Source: Neckera pumila
Lineage: Eukaryota > Streptophyta > Bryopsida > Hypnales > Neckeraceae
NCBI GenBank assembly: GCA_963969595.1
Contig: OZ018409.1
Coordinates: 15,594,975-15,658,974, forward strand
Direction: 5' to 3'
DNA length: 64,000 nucleotides
In this document: in pieces, positions 24,302 to 36,202 of the stretch
How positions within the stretch are numbered: the first letter of the stretch is position 1
How the letters are laid out: every line of letters starts with the position of its first letter
The notes under the pieces: generated by a model
Databases searched by the model: none
The model's input: only the letters and a program-made list of their open reading frames with translations
Told to the model about the DNA's origin: nothing
Program-made: the position numbers and the translations under genes

Positions 24302-25220
24302 CCCCTAAAGTTCTACAACTATGTTTTCACCGAAGACACTTAAAAATTGCCATTTTTAGTACAAGTATCCAATTTTTGAAAAAAAAAATTTTGACACATG
24401 TAACAATAGGATCTTGTAATATGCTGACTTGAGAACATGTGGTAAAATTTTCAGAAATTTCCACCGCGTGGATTGCAAGATATAAGCATTCAAGTTCACT
24501 AAAATCATTTTTTGGCCCTGCGAAAAACAAGGCAGCTGCACTTTACAAGCTCAATTTTTGATGAAAAAATGTCTAAAATGATGGTGCTTCTTTGCATTCT
24601 TTTTCCTAGACAAATTGGCTATATGCTTGAAAATTTTCACTTCATTTGGAATTGTCCAACATATAGGAAAAAATAGTAAATAGATAGTAGTAGAGAATGA
24701 TTCAAAACACTAAATTGTTAAGAATTTAATTACAGAACTGAAAAATGCCAATCCCAATGGAGTGTTGCAATGTTGTAATAAACAATCTGCATCCTAGGAT
24801 TTTTTTTTTTTTTAAATATCGAAAAAAGGGTCAGATAAAGGACTTCAAATTTTGTTTTAGAGTAAAGAGTCCACAACTGCCCGCAACTAAAAATCTTCAT
24901 AACTTTTGACTCATTGATCAAAATGGGATAGTTCAAAGCTTTCCTTATATATATAACTCTGAAAAATTAATTTCAAATTTTTGTTTTTGAAAAAAGTGAT
25001 TTTTTATCTGCCCGAACTGCCCAGTTAAGGAAAAAAGTAACATATTAGGCCATAACTTTTGACTCACATTTCCAAATGTCATGAAATTTAGTGCATATGA
25101 AAGATATTCCTTGTGCCCACCTTCTATTAAAACTTTAGCGTAAAATATGGAAATCTCTAGTCACATGTACCTGCCCAAAATTTCTATACAGCCAAAAAAT
25201 GCATGCCAGTCCTTTAGGGG
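24302..25220 (+). mobile_element. P1 element (TTAA-flanked, piggyBac-like), 919 bp
   Basis: TTAA at 24298-24301 and 25221-25224. Ends CCCCTAAAGTTC and, complemented, CCCCTAAAGGACTGG. Landmarks: GATCTTGTAATATGCTGAC, GTGGATTGCAAGATATAAGC, CATAACTTTTGACTCATTG and TCATGAAATTTAGTGCATAT. No coding capacity for a transposase. Confidence 0.9.
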
Positions 25221-25594
25221 TTAACAGTGAAGTCATCTGTTTGACCACTCTAGTCTATAACTTCCTTATAAGGTTAAAATCCCTACATTAGTTCATACTA
25301 CATCCAAAGTCTGACCAAATTCTCATAATCTCATTAATACTGAGCTGAAAAGCAAGACTTGGGAGTTCACCTTATATCTCAACTTGCAGTGCACTTAGAA
25401 ACGCCTATCTAGCAACATTTTTAGGAACTTTTTGCACCATGGAAGAGGGACTTTGAGCTCAAATTGGGTCAAGCAAAATGAAAATCCAACTCGGGTCCCA
25501 AGTTCTAACTCATTTTATATTTTTGTATATAATGTGAGAAAAAAAAACTAAAGCAAGCATCCTTGTAGACTACTTTTGTAGGTTTGATGTTTAA

Positions 25595-26045
25595 CCTCTA
25601 AAGGACCAAACATTCAAATTTTGAACAATGGATGAATGCAAATACATCTTGAGCACACAAAATCATTTTTTATTCCCATCCATCTATTTTTTTGTACATT
25701 CTTGCGTCAAGTTGAGCTGACATTTTTATAGTATATATTTGATCATCTTCTATGTCTAACTTCAAAAACTAAAAAATTTCAATTTAAAAAGTAGTCCTTT
25801 AAAAACAACTTCAATAAATAAAAACTAAAAAATCTGAAGAAACCACCATAATTAAAATTTAACATCTTAAATCAAAAGAAAAAAGAATCATATAAAATTA
25901 CAACTATTCAATCTATAATCAATTTTACAAAAAAAATTTAATTTCAAATTTCAAATTTAATTGAAAAAAATTGGTTAGTGCAAAAATTGATCTAATCATA
26001 CAAATATAATCTACAAATCTATCTTTGAACTTTAAAAAAAACAAA
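25595..26045 (+). mobile_element. F3 TTAA element, right end lost
   Basis: TTAA at 25591-25594 is followed by CCTCTAAAGGACC. The next bases, CAAATTTTGAACAATGGATG, match the complete F3 copy at 38375 (ATTTTGAACAATGTATGAAC). The far end runs into the P2 copy at 26050. Confidence 0.55.
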
Positions 26046-26093
26046 TTTACCACTAAAAGAGTAAAAGTTCCTTGGGGGACAAAATAGATTTTA

Positions 26094-26579
26094 TTTTATT
26101 TTATTTTATTTTTTGAACAAATGGAGAGAACCCACTGCATTAAAAAAACCACAATACAAAACAGCCTAGCCGTGAGGCTAGACAATGAAGAGAATATGAG
26201 CAAAAAGGACCAAAGAAAATACAGAAACCAAAGAGTCATAGGTAAAACTACAAACGGGAGGGCCACACCCTTGCCACCTCATAATGCCACCCTCCTTTGA
26301 CGCTAACAACTTGGAATGGAGCTAGATGTTATCAACTTTGAGCCACACAGAGGCACAAGATGAGGTTGGAGCCTGGCGGTCATTTGAGCCTTAAGTAACG
26401 CCGCTCTACCCAAGTCAAGAAGCGAGTCCCACAGCGCTTGTTGCAAGAGACCACGTGGCCATACAATGTGTGAGAAAACACCTTCTGGTTCCGAGCAATC
26501 CAGATTAGCCAAAGTGACTATCCTCTCAATAGGGACCAGATGATTTGGAAGTCATGGAATCGAAGCAATCCAGATTAAC
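26094..26579 (-). mobile_element. 5'-truncated L1-type LINE, copy 2, with 14-bp target duplication
   Basis: Flanked by CAAAATAGATTTTA (26080-26093) and CAAAATGGATTTTA (26580-26593), one mismatch. The 3' tail is the (TTTTA)n run at the left. Minus-strand reading gives SLWLIWIARN-type residues near 26530-26490 and LLDLGRAALLKAQ near 26420-26385, matching the other LINE copies. It landed in the terminal part of a P2 element. Confidence 0.85.
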
Positions 26580-27081
26580 CAAAATGGATTTTAGGCACGC
26601 TCGTATAGTTTCAATATTTATCATAATTTTTAAGAACTTTTTGTCAAGATAGAAAGGTACATTATATAGCTTTTGAAAAATATAATTTTTATTTCAATTG
26701 GTACTTGGGAGCAATAATTACGGCACTAAAGCCTAAATTTCAATTTGGTAGTCCAAAAAACCGCAACAAAAATTTAAAATTATTTATTTAAACTATTTTT
26801 AATATATCGTATTTTTTTAATCTAGATGTGGAGCTTTCATTCATTCCTTTTTGGATTTTGGTATGAGAATTATGGACAATCTTATTTTTGGGCAATCAAA
26901 TCGTCTTCTTGAAAAAATTACTTAGAGGATTTAATTTTGAATTCAACTTTTCACAATTTTTCAAGAAAGAAATTTCAAAGGTTAAGATCTTTTGTTAGAA
27001 CAATATTACTATTGAAATTAATGTATTTTAATTCCATCTTAGAGAAATTAAAGATTTAGTTTCCCTTCAATCTTAAATCAT

Positions 27082-27256
27082 CATTAGAGAGAATTTCAGG
27101 CCATGAAAGGGACACTTTCTTGCATGAAAATGTGCATTTATAGGAAATATCAACTTAAATTGGTCGTCAGAGAATCTGTACGGTGAGTAGTCAACCTAGT
27201 GTGCCTGTTGAATTTTTGTATAAAAAGCGGGTTTCATTATTTAAAAATAATGAACT

Positions 27257-27311
<55 letters not shown>

Positions 27312-27382
27312 TTGGACTCATTGTATTTGTACATCTGCCAAAATTGAAACGGCCCTTTAAAAGGCCCAAATTTTTTGTAATG
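27082..27382. mobile_element. CATTAG element, short form, 301 bp
   Basis: Begins CATTAGAGAGAATTTCAGGC and ends AAATTTTTTGTAATG. It contains an (AT)n run (27259-27306) and is inserted in a P2 element. Confidence 0.7.
27259..27306. repeat. (AT)n microsatellite
   Basis: Pure AT dinucleotide run of about 48 bases inside a CATTAG element. Confidence 0.95.
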
Positions 27383-27785
27383 TCTACGTCTGCTTAATAT
27401 TTTTTTAATGAAAATTAAGTGGGTGTTTTGAAGAAAAAAAATTTAAATTTCAACATAAAGAATTTAAAATTTGAAATTACAAATCTCATAGTGAAAGTTA
27501 TTGTTATTATTAAGAAAATTTTGACCAAGAAGATTCAAAATCATAAAATCTAGTCAAGCAAGGTGCAAAAAAACTTGTTTTCTTCACTTTAAATGCAAAT
27601 ATCTTGCACAATATAGAGTGAAAATTATTGTAATTTCTTCCACAAATTTTTACACTACTCTAGTATAAGATCTTACAATTAAGTTTGCAAGAAGGAAAAA
27701 AATCAATTAAAATTTTTTTTTTCCTCTTTGCAATAGAAATAGCATTTTAAAGTGGTTTTGGATGGAAAAATGACCTTGGGGCGGA

Positions 27786-29646
27786 TGAAATTATTTTTTG
27801 TGTTATCTTGTATGATACATCTCCACAATTTTGAAAATTTGAACTACTCCCTAATCCTTAAGAAGTTAGAATTTGGCCTTGAAATGGGTTTTCTTAAACA
27901 AGACTAAGGAAATTACCATGAAGTATTGAAGTGGCCTTTAATTCTTGAAGGTTTATATGACAAAATGTGTCTTCTTCAAATTTATTATAGTAAATTTGCA
28001 ACAATGGAAAAAAATCTAATTGTTTTTTTGCCAAGTTACTTATTGAATGCCAAATGTCTATATTTTTGTAGCATTTATTGATTATTAAAAATTCCAATTG
28101 TGCAATTTTACAAAATTAAGTTAGAAAAAAAAGTCATGCAAGAAAATATTGACATACAATATTTTAGAACAATTTCTTGTAACGTGAGTGGAATGAATGG
28201 AAAAAAACCACTTTATTAATAACTTGAAGTAGTTAGAAAATTGTATTTTGATTAGATGAAGGAGCAATTTAATATCCCCTTTACCACTCTTTTGAACTTG
28301 CATTGGTGTATCTAATCTCAGAGATCTGTAACCAAACTAGAGTAATCCCATAAATTTGTGTAGATGTTGCAAACATTATCAATAATAATATGTACGATTG
28401 GATTTAAAGAAATGGTGTGTACATGTTTTTGAATAGTTTCTAGGATCTAGTTGGTTTGATTTTGGCTATTTTCATGCTCATATTTGAAGATGTGTAGTTC
28501 TTTGAAGGATGTTTTCTAGATCCATTTTTAAAAATCTAAAAGAATGCATTTGCTCTAAATTCCACTCTAAGCTTTTGTTCTAAAAAAAATAGATTCTTCA
28601 TTTTTTAATAGATATTCTTCCAAAAAAGATGTGCCATTTTTCTTATTTGAAAAAAATCCAATTATACAAACTTGTTAGAATCCACATTTTGGTTTGACCG
28701 TTGGTATTTTCCACAATTAATTTCTTTCATACTGAATAGAGTAATTTCACTTTATACAGTGATAATCTAAAACTTTAAATACATCTATATGAAAAAAACT
28801 TCAAAGTAGGTAGACTCACAACCAACCTCTACTTTCAAGAAGTAAGTAGGCCGTAGGCCTTGAAGAATGAACGGGATCATGCACCAAAATAGTCAATGAA
28901 AAATGGTCCAACTATTCATTTGGATGAATAGGTTTATTCTTCTTATTTAAAGGAATCTAGAAAGTCATTCATCAAATATTTTTGAGACCTTGCAACATTC
29001 CAAGGTTGATCCTTTAATGCCCTAGGCCTTTTTTGAGGTTCTTAGTATTTGACCTAAACTTTATGCCAAAACTTTGATAATTATTATCAAATCTTTAGAA
29101 CTGTAATCATAAGATCTTAAATTAGACGTGTTATGAATCATGTAGGAATAGAAAACGCAACAATGTTATCTACAAATTGAGAATTTATAATGCTTCATCA
29201 CAAAGGGATTAAAATTTTGAAAGCGATTGAAGACCTTCAATATTCTTTTCACTTGTCAATTCTAAAAGCATGGTTGCATTTTTTGTTTCCATTGCCTTCG
29301 TGATAAGCATTGGCTTTAATCGCAATGTTATACTTTAAACACCTTAGCAACGGGTTGGTTCCTTTTGTTATTAAAATAACATAAAATAATGGTCATAAAA
29401 AGATAGAAATTTAAAGGATAAAATATGAACAACTACAATCAACTTATTTTATTTCAAAATCTATTCTATGTTCAGTATTTATAAATGGCATTGCAATTTG
29501 ATCTTCCCCCAATATCCAATGTATTTAGACTCACCTCCAACGGCTCTTAACATTACAAAATCAAGATACATAGTTTGAATTAAAAAACCATAATCTTGTT
29601 TTTCCAAGTTTTCTTGCAAAAATGACTTAAAAGAGCATTTGCCAAG
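27786..29646. other. Gene-free AT-rich stretch
   Basis: No gene recognised. A segment near 28850-28940 (GGATCATGCACCAAA, GGATGAATAGGTTTATTC) resembles the P5-type sequence at 23814-24301. The rest is unassigned. Confidence 0.4.
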
Positions 29647-29749
29647 CATTAGAAGAATTTTGGGCCTCTAGAGGGCTGCTCCAAAGTGACCATCCAGTCT
29701 ATTAAATGCAGGTAGGTCTCCTATGAAAATTGTCAGAAATATATAGTAA

Positions 29750-30314
29750 GGGCCGCTTTACACCAAGAGGCCGGGCCAATTTCCTATGTCAGAGGCCAAG
29801 AATCCTGACTTGTGATTGGACAAAAGGCTCAAATCAGCCCCAACCCCTTTACGCCAAGAAGCTGGGCCAATTTGGTGAATTGAATTATTTATTCAAAAAA
29901 GACATGATCTAACATGGCCCGAGCTCGCTGAATTGATTGCACCAAAAATGGGAGGCCAATTCTTGGCCTTGGGGCCAATGTCAGATTTCAATTTAAAAAA
30001 TCATTTTAATAAAAAACTATTTTTTTCAACTAATCAGTACCGTTGGATTTTGTGCAATCGGCCTCATGGGGATTAGGACCGGCCTCTAGGTGTAAAGTGG
30101 CCCTGAAAATTTCAGCCCCTCTCTCTTTCTTTTGTAGGTTTTATTGAATCGGTTCGGCTTTTTGGCCTTAAGGCCTTTACATATGGGAAAATTGGCCCCC
30201 ATTATAATCTTATTTTAATGGGAAGTTGAGGCCAGCCTCCAGCCCAAAGGGGCTGAAATTTTGTGCAATTGGCTTGAAGGAGAATTGGCCTGGCTTCTTG
30301 GTGTAAAGCGGCCC
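29750..30314. mobile_element. PIF/Harbinger-type MITE, 565 bp
   Basis: Inverted ends: GGGCCGCTTTACACCAAGAG on the left, CTTGGTGTAAAGCGGCCC on the right. TAA is directly repeated at 29747-29749 and 30315-30317. The other long CATTAG copy (around 13945) lacks the insert and shows one such site (AGTCAAATGATGTGAATTTC against AGTAA...GATGATATAAATTTC). A 3-bp TAA duplication and GGGCC-type ends are standard for PIF/Harbinger. An inner repeat of the end motif (CCTCTAGGTGTAAAGTGGCC) lies near 30085. No transposase. Confidence 0.85.
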
Positions 30315-30573
30315 TAAGATGATATAAATTTCGCAAAACTAGTCAGTAAGAGCAGACCTGCCGCCAACTTCCACAATAAAAAAAGCCAATATAGGCTGCC
30401 CATTGTTTGTTCTTGGTTTACTATTGGAATAATCTCTACATTTCAAAAGATCAGAAGGGCAATATTAAACAAGGTTTTTTGTTGAAAATAAAAAATAAAA
30501 TTATCCAATCAAGCCAATTATCTAGTCCAATCCAATCCAATCAATTTAAGTGGCTTTTGAATTTGTGTGTTAA

Positions 30574-31496
30574 CCCCTAAAGTTCCTTGACTATGTTCTC
30601 ACCAAAAATGCTCCAAAACTGCCATATCTAGTCCAAGTACCAAATTTTTGAAAAATATCATTTTTTGACATATGTAACCGTGCGATCTTGTCGTACTCTA
30701 GTTTGAGAACATGTGGAAAAAAATTCAGAAATTTCCACCATGTAGATTGCAAGATATTAGCATTTGAAGTGGCAAAAATCTTTTTTTAACCACTGCCAAA
30801 AACTGGGCAGCTGCACTTCACAAGGTCAAATCATTATGAAAAAATGTCCAAAATGGTTGTGCTTCTTTGGATTCATTCTTCAGGTCAAGTTGTCTACATA
30901 CATGAAAATTTTCAGATCATTTGGAAATGTGCAACATATAGGAAAAAAATAGTAAGTAGAAAGAAGTAGAGAATGATTCAAAATACTAAATTGTTAATAA
31001 ATAATTTACAAAATTAAAAAATTCCAATCCAAATGGTTGAATTGTTGTTATAAACAATCTACATCCAATAGCATTATTTTTTTTCAAAAGTATTGAAATT
31101 TCAGGAAAATAAAGGACTTCAAAGTTTTTTTTGGTGTAGGGATTCCATAACTGCCCGCAAACTAAAAAGCCTCATAACTTTTGTCTCAACTATTGAAATG
31201 CAATGATTCAAAGCTTTTTGAGTATAAATAAATCTGAAGAACAAATTTCAAATTTTTATTTCTTAAAAAAGTGTTTTTCCAGATCTGCCCGGACTGCTCG
31301 AGTTGAGAAATAAACAACATATTGTGCAATAACTTTTTACTCGTATTTCCAAATGTCATGAAATTTGAGCATATGAAAGATATTCCTTATCCCCACATTC
31401 TATCAAAATTTCAGCCCAAAATGTGCAAATCTCTGCTCACATGCACCTGCCCAAAAAAGTTATAAGTCCAAAAAACACAGTCCGGTCCTTTAGGGG
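30574..31496 (+). mobile_element. P1 element (TTAA-flanked, piggyBac-like), 923 bp
   Basis: TTAA at 30570-30573 and 31497-31500. Ends CCCCTAAAGTTCC and, complemented, CCCCTAAAGGACCGG. The host is the long CATTAG backbone, and the unoccupied counterpart at 14185-14188 reads TTTA between AATTTGTATG and GAGATGAAAATAGG. Same interior order as the other plus-orientation P1 copies. Confidence 0.9.
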
Positions 31497-31502
31497 TTAA
31501 AA

Positions 31503-32473
31503 GATCAAAATAGGAACCTCTTTATACAAGTAAGGTTGTACTAAGGCAAGCAATGCATGTCGGATATGTAAATTAGGATGAATAGGAGCTCCACCGCTCA
31601 TAGTTATGTGAGAAAAAGAAATTGTATTAAAAGTAGAATTTTGGGCCTCATTTAGGCATAGTAAAACAACTTTTTTGAAAAAAAATTGGACTAATAAAAG
31701 ATGGATAAACAAGCTAAGTTTCATAACCAGAAATCCTTTTGTAATTTCAAGTCTCAAATCAAAAGTTATAGACAAAATTCAAACCGGATGTTTAAAGGAA
31801 CATTTTTTGGACATTTTCTTTGACATTTTCAAACATCTAGTCTAAATTTTGTCTATAACTTTTGATTAGAGACTTGAAATTACAAAAAGATTTCTGGTTA
31901 TGAAACTTAGCTTGTTTATCTAGCTTTTATTAGTCCAAAGTTTTTTCAAGAAAGTTGTTTTACTATGCCTAAATGAGGCCCAAAATTCTACTTTTAATAC
32001 AATTTCTTTTTCTCACATAACTATGAGCGGTGGAGCTCCTACTCAATCCAATTCACAAATCCCATATGCATTGTTCTATCTATCACTACCCCACTTCTAT
32101 AAAGATCTTCTCCTCTCACATTAGAGAAAAATTCAACCCCTTGGAGGGCCGTCCCAAGTGGACATGTCATGCTATTCTTTGCATGGCCTTGTCAACTTCG
32201 AAATTGTTGTTGGTGAGCAGTCAAGTTTTGCAAAAAATTAATTAATTTTTTAAAATTTTTAAAATTTTTAAAAAATAAAAAATAAAATAAAGATTAAAAA
32301 ATAAACTAATAATTTTTATTCGGAATTTTGGGTTCCTACGCCACTGCTGCTGCAGTTTCAGCATGGCGGAAATAGGGGAAAAACGATTTTTTGAGCAAAA
32401 TAAAAGCGAATTTCAGGGTACCTCTGAGGGCTGTGGAGGAGCCTTCTGGAGGCCTGAAATTTCCTCTAATATC
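31503..32473. mobile_element. Foldback element FB, copy 3
   Basis: Left tip GATCAAAATAGGAACC. The right tip TCTCATC is split by a CATTAG element between TCTCA (ends 32118) and TC (32472-32473). Arms: CTCATTTAGGCATAGTAAAA near 31648 faces TTTTACTATGCCTAAATGAG near 31958. Confidence 0.75.
32119..32471. mobile_element. CATTAG element, short form, 353 bp
   Basis: Begins CATTAGAGAAAAATTCAACC and ends CTGAAATTTCCTCTAATA. Host with the element removed: CTCTCA joined to TCTTCAAACAC, identical to 15788-15800 in the other copy. No duplicated target bases. In opposite orientation to the copy at 9379. Confidence 0.8.
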
Positions 32474-32911
32474 TTCAAACACTTCAATTGTCCACGAAAT
32501 AAGTCTTTCACATTGGCATAAAAAAATTTCTTGATGATAAGTCACTCAACTATTTTTGGACGTTTGCATTTTTCCTACAATTTGGATTGAGAGAAAGATG
32601 CATTTAAGTAGAAGTATTTAGTAGTCAAGGTTATGGTGCTTTAATACATCTTAACCCTGATTATTAAACACTTTTGACATGGATTTTCAACCACTGACAA
32701 GCATCCGACATCGGGATTGAAGGTGAATGGAAATAGCGGAAAAAAAATTAGTTAAGCAAAAAAAACATTGTTTACTGGATCCTCAAAGGACTATGGAGCG
32801 GCCCTCCAGAGGCCCTAGATTTTTTCTAATGAAATTTATATCAAAAATATATATGCTTTGCAAGGTTTCCTTTGACTTTGATTTTTTGTCGATACCCAAA
32901 TATGGTGCACT

Positions 32912-33591
32912 AGAGGCCACTGGGTTTGTGAAAATTCCTTGTTGTTGTGAGTGATCCATAACAACCACAAGGATGAACCTCGAAAGAGAGACCAAATAAC
33001 TTTGATGCTGTGGAACCCTCGAGGGATCGTCGATCCAAATATGCACTGGGTAGGGCTAAAGCAAGAATGTGGTCCCATCACTGGTTGAACACTACAAATG
33101 TGATGGATGATGGATTGCGCATATTCCTATAGTACTTGGGCTCTTGGATACTCATAAAATGTATTTATGGGAGTTTCATCCATATTTATTGAACAACAGT
33201 TAAATCTAATGTCAATATTAGGATTAATACGAGCTCACTAAGATTTTATTCAATAGGCCCTTTGGAACACGCTTCTTGACTCTGGGAGGGCTGCATTTCT
33301 TAAAGCCCATAGTATTACTAAACTTCGTCCGCTCCAATTGGTTTCCATTTGGCTCATGTTTGATTTAGTTTGGGTACAGTCTCTCGTTCTTGCCACTTGT
33401 TTTGGCAACTAGATTAGCTAGAACAAAGAGGGCCCCCTTCCTTGCCTTTTTGCTTAGTCTTTCTCTATTTCCTTTTCTGTTTTTTTTGCTTGTTTTCTCT
33501 TCATTGTCCAGCCTTCTGGCTTGGCCGTTTTGTACTTGGTGGTTTTTTTCTTAATGCTATGGGTCTCCCATTTGTTCACAAAAAATAAAAC
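32912..33591. mobile_element. LINE copy 3 with 5' inversion (twin priming) and 12-bp target duplication
   Basis: ATATGGTGCACT occurs at 32900-32911 and again at 33592-33603. About 32912-33240 reads as LINE on the minus strand (IWSLFRGSSLWLLWITHNN near 33000-32945, with CIFGSTIPR before it). About 33245-33591 continues the same LINE on the plus strand, starting with LLDSGRAAFLKAH (about 33265-33303) and ending CCATTTGTTCACAAAAAATA. The order (5' part inverted, then 3' part with poly(A) tail) is what twin priming produces in L1-type elements. Non-functional fragment. Confidence 0.88.
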
Positions 33592-33603
33592 ATATGGTGC
33601 ACT

Positions 33604-34718
33604 GAATATGTAGAATTACCATTTCATAGTATGGAAGTTTATTCTTATATTTTCCTCTCAATTTTTGTTGATTCAAATTGCTCAACATTTTTGGTAGTAG
33701 GGTCAAATTTATTCATGCATTGCTTTTAACAAAAAACAACAAATCGCTATATAACTTATTAAATAATAATTTATTTTTGAGTCATTTGGACTTTATGAAT
33801 TTGAAGTTTTATAGAACTACAAATCTTGCATAAATTTGGAAGACTCTCTAGATTAAGACTTTTCCATAGAATTATAATTTCTAGTGACTTAGAAATATTT
33901 TTTGAATTAGAAATTTTCATAGATTTAAATTACAATCATCATAATTCACTTGATTTTTTTTTTTTTTTTCAAAGCATCAAATTTTCTATTAGTAAAATTT
34001 GCATAAAATATTCTTAAACTTTGTATCAGAATAGTATTTCTACTGGTCAAATTTGATCTTAACTGTTTTTGGGTGTAATGAATCTGAGATGCATTCTAAC
34101 AAAAAGGATTCACACCGCATACTTTGAAGTGTTAAAACTATAAGACTTACCAGTTATTGCAAAAGTTATATCATTCAATCAAATTAAGATGCATTGTCGT
34201 CTAAAGATATTTCACAGTGACAAATTTTTATATAAAAATATTTATATTTCAAGATAACACTTTAAATCATGAATTAAAAACTTTTCAATGTTTTTAAAAT
34301 TGGCATATTTTTACATTAATCACTTTCACTTGCCTATCATATTGTAGTCTAATTCTGAAATAAAGAACAAAAAAATTACACCTAAAACCAAACCAACAAA
34401 GAATATTGGATACTGAGGTTTAATGAGTCAAGCATAAAATTACTTACATCATTTTATCAAATTTTAAAGCTCAAGACAATTCTTCTATTAATAAAGTGAA
34501 GATCAAGAAGGAAATCAAGGAAAATCTATTCAGAAAAAAAATACAACATTGTAGAAAACCAAATCATTTAAGAAAGGAACCTTGATTACAAACTTGTTTC
34601 TACTCTTCTATTTCCATACTTAGTTGTTGCAACCCATTATCATTCACAGCCCCTATGCAATTTTAGAACATACAGTATTATTCGGGTGAACACATTTGAA
34701 CCATGATTGTAAGGTAGT
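33604..34718. other. Gene-free AT-rich stretch
   Basis: No gene recognised. About 34310-34590 is duplicated at 39160-39430 (listed separately). Confidence 0.4.
34310..34590 (+). repeat. Dispersed repeat R2, copy 1
   Basis: Shares AAACCAAACCAACAAAGAAT, AATTTTAAAGCTCAAGACAA and AAATCATTTAAGAAAGGAAC with 39160-39430, in the same order. No ends or reading frame recognised. Confidence 0.75.
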
Positions 34719-35088
34719 CATTAGAGAAAATTTTGGGCCTCCGTAAGGCTGCTCCAAAGCCCTTCAAAGTACATTCATTTTTCGGGGTTGAAAAATGCGT
34801 TTTCCCCTATTTCAGCGCAGCAAAAACTGCAAGGACAGTGGCATAGGAACCCAATTTTACTTGTAAAAAATTAATAATAATAATTTTTTATTTTTTATCT
34901 TAAAAAAATATTTAAAAAATAAAAATAAAATAAAAATAAATAAAAATAAAAAATCTGACTGTTTTTGGCGAGCAATCAGCCAAGCTGATTGCTCACCAGG
35001 GGCCTTTTCGAGATTGACAGGCCAAGTTTGAAATATCTTGCAATGTCAATTGGAGCAGAGCTCCAAAGGGTTGCTTTTTTTTCTAATG
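34719..35088. mobile_element. CATTAG element, short form, 370 bp
   Basis: Begins CATTAGAGAAAATTTTGGGC and ends TTTTTTTTCTAATG. It has the usual interior (CCCCTATTTCAGCGC, GCGAGCAATCAGC, GATTGACAGGCCAAG). Confidence 0.8.
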
Positions 35089-35284
35089 ACTACTACCTCT
35101 TGAAACATTTTTTTTCATTGGTAATAGAAGGTCTTTGTGTTTGTGGATTTCTAAGCATTGGTCTCTGTAATTTATGTCACTGAGTGTTTGTTATCCTAAA
35201 TAGAGTAGCAAGTGTTTTCTTATGAGCATATTTGAGTACATTGGTAAAATCTTTGTGCAAGACGTTAAGAAACTTTAAAGTTAA

Positions 35285-36198
35285 CTCCTAAAGTTCCATG
35301 ACTATGTTTTCATTGAAAATGCTCAAAAATTGCCATTTTTAGCACAAGTACCCAATTTTTGAAAAAAGCACTTTTTTTGACACATCTAACCATAGGATCT
35401 TGTAGTATGCTGACTTCTGAACATGTGGTAAAAATTTCAAAAATTTCCACTGCATGGATTACAAGATATAAGCATTCAAATTTTCTAAAATCATTTTTTT
35501 GGCCTTGCAAAAAATAGAGCAGCTGCACTTTACAAGCTCAATTTTTGATGAAAAAATGTGCAAAATGATGGTGCTTCTTTGGATTTTTTTTCCTAGACAA
35601 GTTGCCCACATGCTTGAAATTTTCACTTCATTTGGAATTGTCCACCATATAGGAAAAAAATAGTAAGTAGATAGTAGTAGAGAATGATTCAAAATACTAA
35701 ATTGTCAAGAATTTAATTATAGAACTGAAAAATGCCAATCCCAATGGTTGCAATGTTGTAATGAATAATCTACATCCTAAGATTTTATTTTTTCAAAAAT
35801 ATTGAAATTTGAGTAAAATAAAGGACTTCAAACTTTATTTTAGAATAGAGAATCCATAATTGCCCGCAAACGAAAAATCTACATCACTTTTGACTCATTG
35901 ATCAAAATGGTATGATTCAAAGCTTTCGACGTATATAACTCTAGAAACCAATTTCAAATTTTTGTTTATGAAAAAAGTGATTTTTTTTTATCTGCCCGAA
36001 CTACCTAGTTACGAAAAAAAGTAACATATTAGACCATAATTTTTGACTCATTTCCAAAATGTCATGAAATTTATTGCATATGAAAGATATTCCTTGCGCC
36101 CACCTTCTATTAAAATTTCAGCCTAAAATATAGAAGTCTAGTCACACGTGCTTGCGCAAAATATCTAAACAGTCAAAAATGCATGCTAGTCCTAGGGG
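35285..36198 (+). mobile_element. P1 element (TTAA-flanked, piggyBac-like), 914 bp
   Basis: TTAA at 35281-35284 and 36199-36202. Ends CTCCTAAAGTTCC and, complemented, CCCCTAGGACTAG, each lightly mutated. The interior is colinear with the copy at 24302. Confidence 0.88.
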
Positions 36199-36202
36199 TT
36201 AA

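Larger units (their letters stand above)
26050..27785 (-). mobile_element. P2 element carrying a LINE and a CATTAG element
   Basis: The left end is degraded: TTTA at 26046-26049, then CCACTAAAAG and CCTTGGGGGACAAAAT, matching CCTCGGGGGACAA in the copy at 44143. P2 sequence then continues at 26594-27081 and 27383-27785, with a LINE at 26094-26579 and a CATTAG element at 27082-27382 in between. Net length is about 935 bp. The right end near 27785 is too decayed to place exactly. Confidence 0.65.
29647..32831. mobile_element. CATTAG element, long form, copy 2, carrying three insertions
   Basis: Begins CATTAGAAGAATTTTGGGCC and ends GATTTTTTCTAATG. Its backbone is the same as 13827-16521. Insertions particular to this copy are a PIF-type MITE (29750-30314), a P1 element (30574-31496) and a short CATTAG element (32119-32471). 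The foldback element at 31503 is shared with copy 1. Because the two long copies differ by insertions, each serves as the unoccupied site for the other. Confidence 0.75.
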
